This document shows positions 28,498 to 37,886 of a DNA stretch of 64,000 nucleotides, piece by piece. Each line of letters starts with the position of its first letter. Position 1 is the first letter of the stretch. Both the position numbers and the translations under genes were made by a program. The DNA is from Winogradskyella undariae. Lineage in GTDB: Bacteria > Bacteroidota > Bacteroidia > Flavobacteriales > Flavobacteriaceae. The notes below the pieces were generated by a model. The model worked only from the letters and a program-made list of their open reading frames with translations, was not told the origin of the DNA and did not search any database. The stretch spans positions 1-64,000 of the forward strand of contig NZ_JABTEL010000005.1 of NCBI RefSeq assembly GCF_013285155.1, given 5' to 3'.

Positions 28498-28575
28498 GTT
28501 TAATTTTATTAATGCTAAAGTATAAAAAAGGATTAGTTAATAATGTTAATTTAATCTAAGATAGTTTAAAAATTG

Positions 28576-28583
28576 TATTTTTG
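28576..28583 (+). promoter_or_regulatory. Candidate -7 box of pafA
   Basis: TATTTTTG matches TAnnTTTG, 26 bp before the pafA ATG. A weak TTA lies upstream in place of TTG. Confidence 0.45.
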
Positions 28584-28609
28584 AACTTCAATTTAATGTA
28601 TTATTACTA

Positions 28610-30277
28610 ATGAAAAATATCTTCACCTTAGCAGCTGCATTAGCTATATTTATCTCGTGTGGTGCTCAAAGTACAACTACAAATTCTAAAAGCCAAACTA
28701 CAAGTTTAGAAATTAATGAAAGGCCAAAATTAGTTGTAGGTATTGTTGTCGACCAGATGCGTTACGACTATTTAACACGTTTTCAATCTAGATTTGGTGA
28801 CGGAGGATTTAACCGTATGATAAGTGAAGGTTTCAATTGTAAAAACAATCACTTTAATTATGTGCCAACTTATACAGGTCCTGGTCATACTTCTGTATAC
28901 ACGGGTACAACTCCCAAAATACACGGTATAATTGCTAATAATTGGTACGATAAAGAAGCTAAAGAAATGGTGTATTGTGCTGGTGATGATAATGTAACTT
29001 CTGTTGGTACAGAAGATGCAGCAGGTAAAATGTCACCACATAGAATGCAAACAACTACTTTTGGAGATGAAAATAGATTGTTTACACAAATGAAAGGTAA
29101 AACTATTGGTATTTCATTAAAGGATAGAGGTGCTATTTTACCAGCAGGTCATATTGCAAATGCAGCTTATTGGTTTCATGGTAAAGATGAAGGAGCTTGG
29201 ATTACGAGTTCTTTTTATATGAATGAATTACCACAATGGGTTAAAGATTTCAATAAATCTAAAAGTGCAAAATCTTACTTAAAAGAATGGAATACATTAT
29301 ATGATATTTCAACATATACAGAAAGTGGATCTGATGAAAATACATTTGAAGGTGGTTTTAAAGGAAAAGATAAAGCAACATTTCCTTATGATTTAAAAAA
29401 GTTAAGTAAAGACAATAGAGGTTTTGATATTTTGAAAGCAACACCTTATGGTAATAGTTTAACTACAGATTTTGCAATTGCAGCTATTAAGGCAGAAAAA
29501 TTAGGTCAAGATCAAATTACAGATGTTTTAGCAGTAAGTTTTTCTGCAACAGATTATGTCGGTCATAATTTTGGAGTTAACTCTAAAGAAGTTGAAGATA
29601 CTTATTTGCGTTTAGATAAAGATTTAGAGCATTTATTTAATTATTTAGATGCTAATGTTGGAAAAGGGGAATATACTGTTTTTCTTACGGCAGATCATGG
29701 AGCTGTTGATGTACCAGCTTATTTAGAGTCTGTTAAAGTTCCTGCAGGTTACGTAGATAATAAAGATAGAAAAGCAAGATTTAATGTTTTTTTAAATGCT
29801 ACGTACGGTACAGAGTCTATTGTAGAGAACATTAGTAACAATCAGATCTTTTTAGACAGAGCTAAAGTTAAAGAATTAGGTTTAAAATTAAGTGATGTTC
29901 AAGATGCTATTGCAATGGAGCAATTAAGTTATCCAAATATCTCTAAAGTTTATACAGCAACAACAATGAGTACGACTAGTTTCTCTGTAGGAGTGGAGGA
30001 GCTTATTGAAAATGGATTTAACCAAAAACGTTCGGGAGATGTAATTTTAGTAAATGATATCTCATTTATCTCATATGGAAAAACAGGTTCTACTCATGGT
30101 AGTAGCTCTAATTATGATACACACGTTCCATTGTTGTTTTTTGGAAAAGGAATTAAGCATGGTGAAACATTTAATAAAACTATAATTCCAGATATTGCAC
30201 CTACTATGTCAGCATTGTTAGGTATTAGTTTTCCTAACGGAGCAACAGGTCAACCTTTAGGATTTGTGATTGATTAA
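28610..30277 (+). CDS. pafA: Alkaline phosphatase PafA
   Basis: PafA is a periplasmic or outer-membrane phosphate-irrepressible phosphomonoesterase of Bacteroidota. The 555-aa protein has a lipoprotein-like signal (FISCG), the metal/nucleophile region VPTYTGPGHTS (Thr89 the likely nucleophile by analogy with the superfamily PTxT pattern), the PafA-specific Lys and Arg in SLKDRGAILPAGH, and the metal ligands VSFSATDYVGH and TADHGAVD. A secreted nuclease gene follows after 11 bp, suggesting joint use of nucleic acids and nucleotides as phosphate source. Confidence 0.92.
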   Translation: MKNIFTLAAALAIFISCGAQSTTTNSKSQTTSLEINERPKLVVGIVVDQMRYDYLTRFQSRFGDGGFNRMISEGFNCKNNHFNYVPTYTGPGHTSVYTGTTPKIHGIIANNWYDKEAKEMVYCAGDDNVTSVGTEDAAGKMSPHRMQTTTFGDENRLFTQMKGKTIGISLKDRGAILPAGHIANAAYWFHGKDEGAWITSSFYMNELPQWVKDFNKSKSAKSYLKEWNTLYDISTYTESGSDENTFEGGFKGKDKATFPYDLKKLSKDNRGFDILKATPYGNSLTTDFAIAAIKAEKLGQDQITDVLAVSFSATDYVGHNFGVNSKEVEDTYLRLDKDLEHLFNYLDANVGKGEYTVFLTADHGAVDVPAYLESVKVPAGYVDNKDRKARFNVFLNATYGTESIVENISNNQIFLDRAKVKELGLKLSDVQDAIAMEQLSYPNISKVYTATTMSTTSFSVGVEELIENGFNQKRSGDVILVNDISFISYGKTGSTHGSSSNYDTHVPLLFFGKGIKHGETFNKTIIPDIAPTMSALLGISFPNGATGQPLGFVID

Positions 30278-30288
30278 TTTTTTTTAAT

Positions 30289-31095
30289 TTGAAGAGAAAA
30301 CCAATTTATACAATCATAGCTGTAATTATCGTAATCGGTATTTATAGCTATGATTTTTTTATAGAACAAAAGGCTAAAGAAGAAGTTATAACTGAAGGTG
30401 AAATTGTAAAAGAAAACACCAACGAATTCTATTTGCCTACAAGTACGACGAATCAAATTGTACATCATCAAAATTATTCTCTGTCTTATAGTGAACCTCA
30501 CGAACAAGCAGAGTGGGTGGCATACGAATTAAAGTTAGCACATTTAAGTTCTACAAATCGTAAGAGACCTTATTTTGAAATTGATGCTGCTGTAAAAACG
30601 GGAGCAGGACATTGGAATAATTATAAAAAATCAGGTTACGATAAAGGGCATCTTTGTCCTGCTGGAGATAGACGTTTTACTAAAGCGGCACACGATGAAA
30701 CTTTTTTAACAAGTAATATTAGTCCACAAGAGCATCAATTTAATGCTGGTGTTTGGAATCGTTTAGAGCAGAAAGTTAGATATTGGGCAAAAAAGAATGA
30801 TGGTATTTTTGTAGTTACAGGAGGTGTTTTAAAAGACAATTTGAAAACTATCGGAGATGAAAATGTAGCAGTACCTAATCAATTCTATAAAGTGATTTTA
30901 GATAACACGAACGGAAAAATAAAGATGTTAGCGTTTTTAATGGATCATGAAAACTCAAATTTACCTTTGTATAAATTTGTTGTCTCTGTGGATTCTCTTG
31001 AAACTTTAACAGGAATTGATTTCTTTCCAGAATTAGAAGATCGTATAGAAAATAAATTGGAAGCTTCTGCGAGTTATAAAAGCTGGTCTTTTTAA
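30289..31095 (+). CDS. DNA/RNA non-specific endonuclease (NUC1 type), TTG start
   Basis: This 268-aa protein has an N-terminal membrane anchor or signal (residues about 5-25) followed by a beta-beta-alpha-Me nuclease domain. The catalytic motif is DKGHLCPAGDRR with the general-base His, followed by the Asn-bearing NISPQEHQFN and WNRLEQKVR. The only sensible start is TTG at 30289: no in-frame ATG exists before the catalytic domain and the signal begins exactly there. It follows pafA by 11 bp and is presumably exported to degrade external nucleic acid. Confidence 0.88.
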   Translation: MKRKPIYTIIAVIIVIGIYSYDFFIEQKAKEEVITEGEIVKENTNEFYLPTSTTNQIVHHQNYSLSYSEPHEQAEWVAYELKLAHLSSTNRKRPYFEIDAAVKTGAGHWNNYKKSGYDKGHLCPAGDRRFTKAAHDETFLTSNISPQEHQFNAGVWNRLEQKVRYWAKKNDGIFVVTGGVLKDNLKTIGDENVAVPNQFYKVILDNTNGKIKMLAFLMDHENSNLPLYKFVVSVDSLETLTGIDFFPELEDRIENKLEASASYKSWSF

Positions 31096-31101
31096 TCTTA
31101 T

Positions 31102-31950
31102 TTATTTAAATTTATTAAGAATCCCTTTCCAACGCAAATTTCTAATAAAATCACCTTCTGCTTTAGATACTAAAAATTCTATGCCTTTAGATTTAGCTTT
31201 AAAATAACCCGACATATAATCCTTAAATAACTGGAAGCTCCCTTTTTTATAAGCTAATTTTAATGCTGAAATTAAGGTGATAGAAAAACCATAGCGCATT
31301 TTATACATCGCTTCACCTTGTAAATATTTTGAAGCTTTATTATAAGATTTTCCGGTAGGTTTTAAATGTTTTACATGAAGTGTTTCATCGGTAAGGATTT
31401 GCCATCCATTATATTTGGCAAGCAATTCATCAACGGTATCCCAACCCATAGAAGCTTTTAATTGTCCTATTTGTTCAAAACAATCTTTTCTATAAGCTTT
31501 AAGTGCACCTCTAATGTGATCTTTGTTGGTGAGGTTTTCTAGTATCCATTCCTTATTTTTTTGAATATAACAGAAGCCTGAAGCCATTCCTAATTTAGGA
31601 TTAGCCTTAAAATGATTCGTTAATTTTTCTAAATAATTATCAGGGAAAATAAGGTCGGCATCAAATTTACAAATGATGTCATAATTGGCGTCAAGTGTAT
31701 TTAAACCTTTATTAAAAGCATGAATAATTTTAGAACCCGGTAAATGTTTATCTGAAGACTTAGAGTTTAATACAGAAATCCACGGATGTTTTGAAGCGTA
31801 ATCTTCACAAATCGTTTGTGTATTGTCATTAGAGTTGTCATTTACAACAACAACAGCTTTAGGAAGTGTGGTCTGTTGCACTAAAGACTCTAAAGTTTTA
31901 CCAATAAAATCTTCTTCGTTATGCGCTGGGATGATGATGTAAAAATTCAA
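31102..31950 (-). CDS. Family 2 glycosyltransferase
   Basis: This 282-aa GT-A enzyme has the family-2 start YIIIPAHNEEDFIGKTLESL, VVNDNSNDNT, the metal-binding DxD segment CKFDADLIFP and a later GWDTVDE (acceptor/catalytic Asp region). A C-terminal amphipathic tail may touch the membrane. It follows a SAM methyltransferase and a KAS III gene on the same strand, hinting at a shared surface-lipid or glycan job, unproven. It converges on the endonuclease gene with a 6-bp gap. Confidence 0.87.
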   Translation of the reverse strand: MNFYIIIPAHNEEDFIGKTLESLVQQTTLPKAVVVVNDNSNDNTQTICEDYASKHPWISVLNSKSSDKHLPGSKIIHAFNKGLNTLDANYDIICKFDADLIFPDNYLEKLTNHFKANPKLGMASGFCYIQKNKEWILENLTNKDHIRGALKAYRKDCFEQIGQLKASMGWDTVDELLAKYNGWQILTDETLHVKHLKPTGKSYNKASKYLQGEAMYKMRYGFSITLISALKLAYKKGSFQLFKDYMSGYFKAKSKGIEFLVSKAEGDFIRNLRWKGILNKFK

Positions 31951-32008
31951 ACTTCAAATTCTAAATTAGAAAGCCCAAAACTAAGTAAAGCATTTTGGAA
32001 TTTTGAAT

Positions 32009-32545
32009 TTACTTTTGTGAATTTACATTTCTTTCTGCATAAACAATATAATAACGCGGTGTAAAGCGTCTTAAAATAGGTCTAATTCCTAATTTATTTA
32101 CAGGGTTTGTCCATTTTTGACGGTCTTTAATCACCCAACCTGTTTTCTCTAAAAGCCAATCTAACTGCCAGTCTTCAAATTCATGATAATGGCGATCTCG
32201 CATATCTGTTTTGCTTCTATATGCCGAAGAAAACCAAAGTCTTAGAGGAATACTGATAATAATTTTATCTGCTTTAACTGATTTTAAAACTTCGTAAGGT
32301 GATAAAAGATGTTCAAAAATTTCAAAAGCCGTAACAACATTAGTTTCGGCAGTCTCTAGAGCGGTACGATTTTCATCTAAATCTTCTCCAGATGTATTTT
32401 CAACCGAAAAACCTTCAGAAATCATAATCTCTGAGAATGGGTTTTTTACACCTAAGTCTAAGATAGTTTCTGAAGTAGAGATATGTTTTTTTAAAAACTG
32501 AAGCGTAAGATTGAAACGCTTATTTGGATATGTTTTTTCGTACAT
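32009..32545 (-). CDS. Class I SAM-dependent methyltransferase
   Basis: This 178-aa protein has a reduced Rossmann methyltransferase core: ETILDLGVKNPFSE as motif I, an acidic GEDLDEN in the motif II position, then VVTAFEIFEHLLSP, the usual post-II block in small-molecule or glycan methyltransferases, and IISIPLRLW. It is shorter than usual. The target is unknown. It lies between the glycosyltransferase and KAS III genes. Confidence 0.78.
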   Translation of the reverse strand: MYEKTYPNKRFNLTLQFLKKHISTSETILDLGVKNPFSEIMISEGFSVENTSGEDLDENRTALETAETNVVTAFEIFEHLLSPYEVLKSVKADKIIISIPLRLWFSSAYRSKTDMRDRHYHEFEDWQLDWLLEKTGWVIKDRQKWTNPVNKLGIRPILRRFTPRYYIVYAERNVNSQK

Positions 32546-32578
32546 CTTTATTTTTAGAGAATCAGAAATCGTATCAAA

Positions 32579-33637
32579 TTAATATTGATATACAATAGCA
32601 TTAATATTCATACCTGCGCCTACGCTAGCAAACATAATGATATCACCTTTGTTGATTTCTTGGTTTTCTAATTGCCCTTTAAGAATCATATCTAATAATG
32701 TAGGTACCGTTGCAACGCTAGAATTTCCAAGCATGTTTATAGACATTGGCATAATACCTTCTGGCATTTCCATTTTATATTGCTTGTAAAAACGTTTAAT
32801 GATGGCTTCATCCATTTTTTCATTTGCTTGATGTATTAGAATTTTCTTTACATCATTTATGGATTTTCCACTGTTCTCTAAACAAGATTTTAATGCTTTC
32901 GGAACATTTAAAAGAGCAAATTCATAAATCTTTCTACCATGCATTTTTATGTATTTACGCTTGGCTTCATTGTCTTTATCATTGGTTTCTCCAAAGAAAA
33001 TATAATGGGCTTCTTCTAATGCATAAGTAGCACTTTCATGTGCTAAAATTCCTCCTTCATCATTATTTTCTTCTACAATTACAGCACCAGCACCATCACT
33101 ATATATCATTGAATCTCTATCGTGCGGATCTATAACTCTAGACAAGGTTTCACTACCAATTACTAAACAACGTTTAGCAATGCCAGAAGCAATAAAAGCT
33201 TTAGCTTGGATAACGCCTTCAATCCATCCTGGACAACCAAAAAGTAAGTCATAACCGACACATTTTGGATTTTTAATTTTTAGTAAATGTTTTACTCGAG
33301 AGGCTATACTAGGAACCGTATCACTTTGTTCTGTATTATATTGTACATTACCGTAATTATGAGCTACAATAATATAATCAAGAGTTTCTCGATCTATTTT
33401 AGCATCTTCAATAGCTTTTTCGGCAGCAAAACTAGCAATGTCAGAATTTGATAATTCTTCTGTAACATACCTTCGTTCATGGATACCTGTAATAGCTTTA
33501 AATTTTTCTACAATAACTTCATTAGAATTCTTAATTGTAGATCCATCTGCATTTAAAAATTGATGATTGTAGAAATCTTCATTTTTTTCTACGTGACTGG
33601 GTATGTAACTTCCTGTACCTGCTATTTTAATTGCCAT
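32579..33637 (-). CDS. Beta-ketoacyl-ACP synthase III family protein
   Basis: This 352-aa thiolase-fold condensing enzyme keeps the KAS III triad: Cys135 in FGCPGW, His269 in IHQANEKM and Asn305 in NMLGNSSVATVP. SYIPSHVEKNEDF and ITGIHERRYV at the N-terminus are typical of FabH-like proteins. FabH itself starts fatty-acid synthesis from acetyl-CoA and malonyl-ACP; the residues here differ enough (LLFGCPGW) that a secondary KAS III with another acyl substrate is equally likely. Neighbours are a methyltransferase and a glycosyltransferase. Confidence 0.88.
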   Translation of the reverse strand: MAIKIAGTGSYIPSHVEKNEDFYNHQFLNADGSTIKNSNEVIVEKFKAITGIHERRYVTEELSNSDIASFAAEKAIEDAKIDRETLDYIIVAHNYGNVQYNTEQSDTVPSIASRVKHLLKIKNPKCVGYDLLFGCPGWIEGVIQAKAFIASGIAKRCLVIGSETLSRVIDPHDRDSMIYSDGAGAVIVEENNDEGGILAHESATYALEEAHYIFFGETNDKDNEAKRKYIKMHGRKIYEFALLNVPKALKSCLENSGKSINDVKKILIHQANEKMDEAIIKRFYKQYKMEMPEGIMPMSINMLGNSSVATVPTLLDMILKGQLENQEINKGDIIMFASVGAGMNINAIVYQY

Positions 33638-33754
33638 CGGTGTATATTTTCGTACTTACAAAAATAATCAATATTAAAGAGCTTTTGCCATTGCAAAGTT
33701 CTAAAGATTAAATTTTTGATGAATTCTTACTAATTGTTATATGTGAATATATAA

Positions 33755-33795
33755 AACATAAAAAAAGTATTCAAATTGAATACTTTTTTTATGTT
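33755..33795 (-). terminator. Terminator of gcvP
   Basis: A perfect palindrome with 20-bp arms around A33775, core AGTATTCAA/TTGAATACT, flanked by A7 and T7. It lies 12 bp after the gcvP stop and works on either strand. Confidence 0.85.
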
Positions 33796-33806
33796 ATAAA
33801 GTTGGA

Positions 33807-36656
33807 TTATGCATCCATATAGTCTTCAATGGGTGCACAACTACACATTAAATTTCTATCTCCAAAGGCATCATTTACACGTCTAACACTTGGCCAAAAT
33901 TTATTGTCTCTAACAAATTCTAGTGGATATGCTGCAGCTTCTCTTGTGTAGGGTAAAACCCACTCATCAGAAGTAAGCATCTCTAAGGTGTGAGGTGCGT
34001 TTTTTAACATGTTATTAGGTTCATCTTTAGAAATTGTTTCAATTTCTTTTCTAATTGAAATCATAGCATCACAAAAACGATCCATTTCAGCTTTACTTTC
34101 ACTTTCTGTAGGTTCAATCATCATAGTTCCTGCAACAGGGAATGATACTGTAGGCGAGTGGAAACCATAATCCATTAAGCGTTTCGCTATATCAGTAACT
34201 TCAATACCATTTGCTTTAAAACCACGACAATCAATAATCATTTCGTGAGCAGCTCTTCCGTTTTCACCAGAATATAATGTTGGGTAACATTCACTTAAGC
34301 GCTCTTTAATATAGTTAGCATTAAGTATAGCAACTTCTGTTGATTTCTTTAGACCTCTGTAACCTAACATTTTTATGTAACCATAAGAAATAAGACATAC
34401 TAATGCAGAACCAAATGGTGCTCCAGAGATTGCTGAGATTGCTTGGTGACCTCCTGTTTTAATAATTGGATTTCCTGGTAAGAAAGGTACTAATTGTTTT
34501 GCAACACAAATTGGTCCAACACCTGGTCCACCACCTCCGTGAGGAATTGCAAATGTTTTATGTAAATTTAAGTGACAAACATCAGCTCCAATATTTCCTG
34601 GATTGGTTAAACCAACTTGCGCATTCATATTGGCACCATCCATGTAGACTTGTCCTCCGTTGTCGTGAATAATTTGTGTGATTTCTTTAATAGCAGATTC
34701 GTAAACACCGTGGGTAGATGGATACGTTACCATTAATGCAGAAAGATTATCTTTATGTAATTCTGCTTTTTCTCTAAGATCTTCAACATCTATATTTCCA
34801 TCTTCAGATGCTTTTGTTACCACAACTTTCATTCCTGCCATTACGGCACTTGCCGGATTTGTTCCGTGTGCAGATGAAGGAATCAAGCAAATATTTCTAT
34901 GGTGATCTCCACGAGATTCATGATATGCTTTAATAACCATTAAACCTGCAAATTCACCTTGTGCACCAGAATTTGGTTGAAGTGAAGTGGCTGCAAAACC
35001 AGTAATTTCAGATAATTGATCTTCTAATGCTTTTAACATTAATTTGTAACCTGTTGCTTGATCCGAAGGAACAAATGGATGTACATTTCCCCAACTTGGC
35101 CAGCTTAAAGGTAACATTTCTGAGGCTGCATTTAGTTTCATGGTACAAGAACCAAGCGAAATCATAGAATGATTTAATGCTAAATCCTTACGTTCTAAAC
35201 GTTTTATGTAACGCATCAATTCTGTTTCAGAATGATAAGTGTTAAAAACATCTACAGTTAAGAAATCACTAACACGTTTTAAATGATCAGGAATCGTTTC
35301 ATTAGTAGAAATGCTTTCAATCTTAGCTGTCGTTTCACCTGTTACAGTTTCAAAAATTGAAATGATTTCATTTAAATCTGAAACGTTTGTCGTTTCGTTA
35401 ATAGAAATCGTTACTGTATTTGTATCTGGGTAGTGAAAGTTAACTTCTTTTTTCTCTGCTTCGTATTTTACTTTAACCGCATCTGCTTTTATTTGTATAG
35501 TATCAAAATAATGAGAGTTAACTTGTTCTAATCCTAATTTTGCTAAAGAATCAGCAAGGGTAGATGCTGAGTTTTTTATTTTGTCTGCAATAAAAGTAAG
35601 CCCTTTTGGACCATGATAAACAGCATACATTGCTGCCATAACTGCTAAAAGTACTTGTGCAGTACAAATGTTAGAGGTTGCTTTATCTCGTTTAATGTGT
35701 TGCTCTCTTGTTTGCAACGCCATACGTAAAGCTCTATTACCATTTGTGTCTTTTGTAACTCCGATAATACGACCTGGTATATCTCTTTTATAAGCATCTT
35801 TTGTTGCAAAATATGCTGCGTGAGGACCTCCATAACCCATTGGGATTCCAAAACGTTGTGTGGTACCAATAACAACATCTGCACCAAATTTCCCTGGAGC
35901 TTCAAGTTTTACTAAACTTAAAATATCTGCTGCAACAGCAACTTTTATATTTTTAGCATTAGCTTGTTCTATAAATGATTTAATATCTGTAATCTGACCG
36001 TTTTTTCCTGGGTATTGCAATAGTGCACCAAAATATTCGTCTGAAAGATTGTATTCGCTTTCGTTACCAATAACTAAATCAATACCTATTGGTGTAGCTC
36101 TTGTCTCTAATAAAGCAATAGTTTGAGGTAAAACTAAATCTGAAACAAAGAATTTATTAACGTTAGCTTTCTTTTGGCTACGATCTCTTACAGCAAATAA
36201 TAAACCCATAGCTTCAGCAGCAGCAGTACTTTCGTCTAAAAGTGATGCATTGGCAATTTCCATACCTGTTAAGTCAATAATCATGGTTTGGAAATTTAAC
36301 AAAGCTTCTAATCGGCCTTGTGCAATTTCAGCTTGGTAAGGTGTGTAAGCTGTATACCAACCTGGGTTTTCTAATACATTACGCTGAATTACTGCAGGTA
36401 AATTAGTAGGGTAGTAGCCTAAGCCAATATAAGTTTTAAATATTTTATTTCGTTGAGATAGCTCGTTGATGTGGCTTAGGTATTCTTGTTCACTTAAAGC
36501 AGCATCAAGGTCTAAATCTTTTTCTAGACGAATATTGCCTGGAATAGTTTCAGTGATTAATTGAGCTATATTTTTAACACCTATAGTGTCTAACATGGCT
36601 TTTTGCTCATCTGAATTTGGGCCAATATGTCTTAGTGCGAAAGAGGTTGTATCCAT
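33807..36656 (-). CDS. gcvP: Glycine dehydrogenase (decarboxylating), P protein
   Basis: This PLP enzyme of the glycine cleavage system decarboxylates glycine and passes the aminomethyl group to lipoylated H protein. At 949 aa it is the single-chain form with both halves. MDTTSFALRHIGPNSDEQ is the conserved N-terminus and sets the start at 36656. The C-terminal half has SLGSCTMKLNA, PSSAHGTNPASA and the PLP lysine in LHKTFAIPHGGGGPG. gcvT and gcvH are not nearby. A TACTTTTG box lies about 28 bp upstream and a strong terminator follows. Confidence 0.97.
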   Translation of the reverse strand: MDTTSFALRHIGPNSDEQKAMLDTIGVKNIAQLITETIPGNIRLEKDLDLDAALSEQEYLSHINELSQRNKIFKTYIGLGYYPTNLPAVIQRNVLENPGWYTAYTPYQAEIAQGRLEALLNFQTMIIDLTGMEIANASLLDESTAAAEAMGLLFAVRDRSQKKANVNKFFVSDLVLPQTIALLETRATPIGIDLVIGNESEYNLSDEYFGALLQYPGKNGQITDIKSFIEQANAKNIKVAVAADILSLVKLEAPGKFGADVVIGTTQRFGIPMGYGGPHAAYFATKDAYKRDIPGRIIGVTKDTNGNRALRMALQTREQHIKRDKATSNICTAQVLLAVMAAMYAVYHGPKGLTFIADKIKNSASTLADSLAKLGLEQVNSHYFDTIQIKADAVKVKYEAEKKEVNFHYPDTNTVTISINETTNVSDLNEIISIFETVTGETTAKIESISTNETIPDHLKRVSDFLTVDVFNTYHSETELMRYIKRLERKDLALNHSMISLGSCTMKLNAASEMLPLSWPSWGNVHPFVPSDQATGYKLMLKALEDQLSEITGFAATSLQPNSGAQGEFAGLMVIKAYHESRGDHHRNICLIPSSAHGTNPASAVMAGMKVVVTKASEDGNIDVEDLREKAELHKDNLSALMVTYPSTHGVYESAIKEITQIIHDNGGQVYMDGANMNAQVGLTNPGNIGADVCHLNLHKTFAIPHGGGGPGVGPICVAKQLVPFLPGNPIIKTGGHQAISAISGAPFGSALVCLISYGYIKMLGYRGLKKSTEVAILNANYIKERLSECYPTLYSGENGRAAHEMIIDCRGFKANGIEVTDIAKRLMDYGFHSPTVSFPVAGTMMIEPTESESKAEMDRFCDAMISIRKEIETISKDEPNNMLKNAPHTLEMLTSDEWVLPYTREAAAYPLEFVRDNKFWPSVRRVNDAFGDRNLMCSCAPIEDYMDA

Positions 36657-36683
36657 TAAATAATTATAATTTATTGAGTTGTG

Positions 36684-36691
36684 CAAAAGTA
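36684..36691 (-). promoter_or_regulatory. Candidate -7 box of gcvP
   Basis: Minus strand TACTTTTG matches TAnnTTTG. No TTG at the usual distance. No glycine-riboswitch-like structure fits in the short leader. Confidence 0.4.
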
Positions 36692-36765
36692 CATATTTAG
36701 CCTAATTTTTTAGTTAACGAAAGCTAAAGTTTTTAACCGAAATTAGAGGTTATTAACACAATGCT

Positions 36766-36773
36766 TATTTTTG
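36766..36773 (+). promoter_or_regulatory. -7 box abutting the 36778 start
   Basis: TATTTTTG ends 4 bases before the ATG at 36778, implying a leaderless or near-leaderless message. No TTG at the usual distance. Confidence 0.4.
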
Positions 36774-36777
36774 CTTT

Positions 36778-37614
36778 ATGAATGTGTTGAAACGGATTTT
36801 TAATTTTTACCTAAATAGTAGTGTTCATGTTGCATTTGCAGCATTAGCATTAGCATGGGTAACACTTATAGAGCTGAATTTAAAATTTGATAAAGAGTTG
36901 CTCTATTTTGTTTTTTTTGCAACAATAACAGGCTACAATTTTGTGAAGTTTTTTGGTGTAGCTAAATTTCACCATAGAAGTTTAGCGGGGTGGTTAAAAA
37001 GCATACAGGTATTTTCTTTGTTTGCTTTTTTTGCAATGAGCTATTATTTGTTTCAGCTTAAGTTAAATACATTAGTGTGTATAGCTGTTCTTGGTGTTAT
37101 TACTTTTTTCTATGCTATTCCTATTATGATTCCGAAACATTATTTATTTGACGATCATAAAAACTTAAGGCAAATAGGAGGTTTAAAAGTTTATCTCATT
37201 GCTTTAATTTGGACGGTGACTGCTGTTGTTTTACCTGTAGTAAATCAAGATTATGAAATTAACACTGATGTCCTTATTATTGGTTTGCAACGTTTATGTT
37301 ACGTTCTTGTTTTAATGTTCCCTTTTGAGATAAGAGATTTGAATTATGATAGTTTAAAATTAGCAACAATTCCTCAAAAAATAGGCGTAAAAAAAACCAA
37401 GGTGATTGGTGTTTCACTCTTGGCTATTTTCTTTATGTTAGATTTTTTTAAAGATGAATTGGTTGCAGATACAGTTTTATCAACATTACTAATAACATCT
37501 GTAACATTATTATTATTACTTTTTTCGAATAAAAATCAATCGAAATACTACAGTGCCTTTTGGGTAGAGAGCTTACCTATAGTTTGGTTATTAATTTTAT
37601 TTCTGTTTGCTTAA
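36778..37614 (+). CDS. UbiA-like polytopic membrane protein
   Basis: This 278-aa protein has about eight membrane segments. The segment FEIRDLNYDS...IPQKIGVKKTK closely resembles the second Asp-rich motif of UbiA prenyltransferases. The first motif (NxxxDxxxD) should lie near GYNFVKFFGVAKFHH but its aspartates are missing, so catalysis as a normal prenyltransferase is doubtful. It is divergent from gcvP, and its 3' end overlaps the convergent gene at 37597-37854 by 18 bp. Membrane location is certain; function is not. Confidence 0.65.
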   Translation: MNVLKRIFNFYLNSSVHVAFAALALAWVTLIELNLKFDKELLYFVFFATITGYNFVKFFGVAKFHHRSLAGWLKSIQVFSLFAFFAMSYYLFQLKLNTLVCIAVLGVITFFYAIPIMIPKHYLFDDHKNLRQIGGLKVYLIALIWTVTAVVLPVVNQDYEINTDVLIIGLQRLCYVLVLMFPFEIRDLNYDSLKLATIPQKIGVKKTKVIGVSLLAIFFMLDFFKDELVADTVLSTLLITSVTLLLLLFSNKNQSKYYSAFWVESLPIVWLLILFLFA

Positions 37615-37854
37615 TTCTTTTTCAAATTCAGATTGAAGCTTGTTTCGTTCTTCTGCTTTTAAACATTGAACTTTAGAAGTTTCTATGGTTTCTGATAATT
37701 TTGTGTTTTTTTTAGAATAGGTTTTTGTTACATGGCAATAAAGCAAGCGTAACATTAATTTAAATCGTTCACTGGTTGATGCTTCACCGTATTGTGCTTT
37801 ATCACAAATATGTTGAGCTTCATCGCAACTAACAAATAAAAAACTTTTTTTCAT
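37597..37854 (-). CDS. Small anti-sigma-like protein (degenerate ZAS domain)
   Basis: This 85-aa protein lies 32 bp behind an ECF sigma gene. Its layout, SCDEAQHIC (10-17), then ERFKLMLRLLYCHVTKTY (30-46), follows the pattern of short zinc-binding anti-sigma proteins (C-x-EA, S-x-ER-x-x-L-x-x-L-x-x-C, then Y), but the second Cys of the usual C-x-x-C is absent. No membrane segment is seen, so it would be a soluble regulator. The stop overlaps the 3' end of the convergent UbiA-like gene by 18 bp. Confidence 0.6.
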   Translation of the reverse strand: MKKSFLFVSCDEAQHICDKAQYGEASTSERFKLMLRLLYCHVTKTYSKKNTKLSETIETSKVQCLKAEERNKLQSEFEKELSKQK

Positions 37855-37886
37855 CTTAATTTTTTTCTGTAAACAGAATTTTCAAT

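Noticed and set aside
35645..35905. Second minus-strand gene inside gcvP
   Set aside because: It is another frame of the well-supported gcvP coding sequence with no signals of its own.
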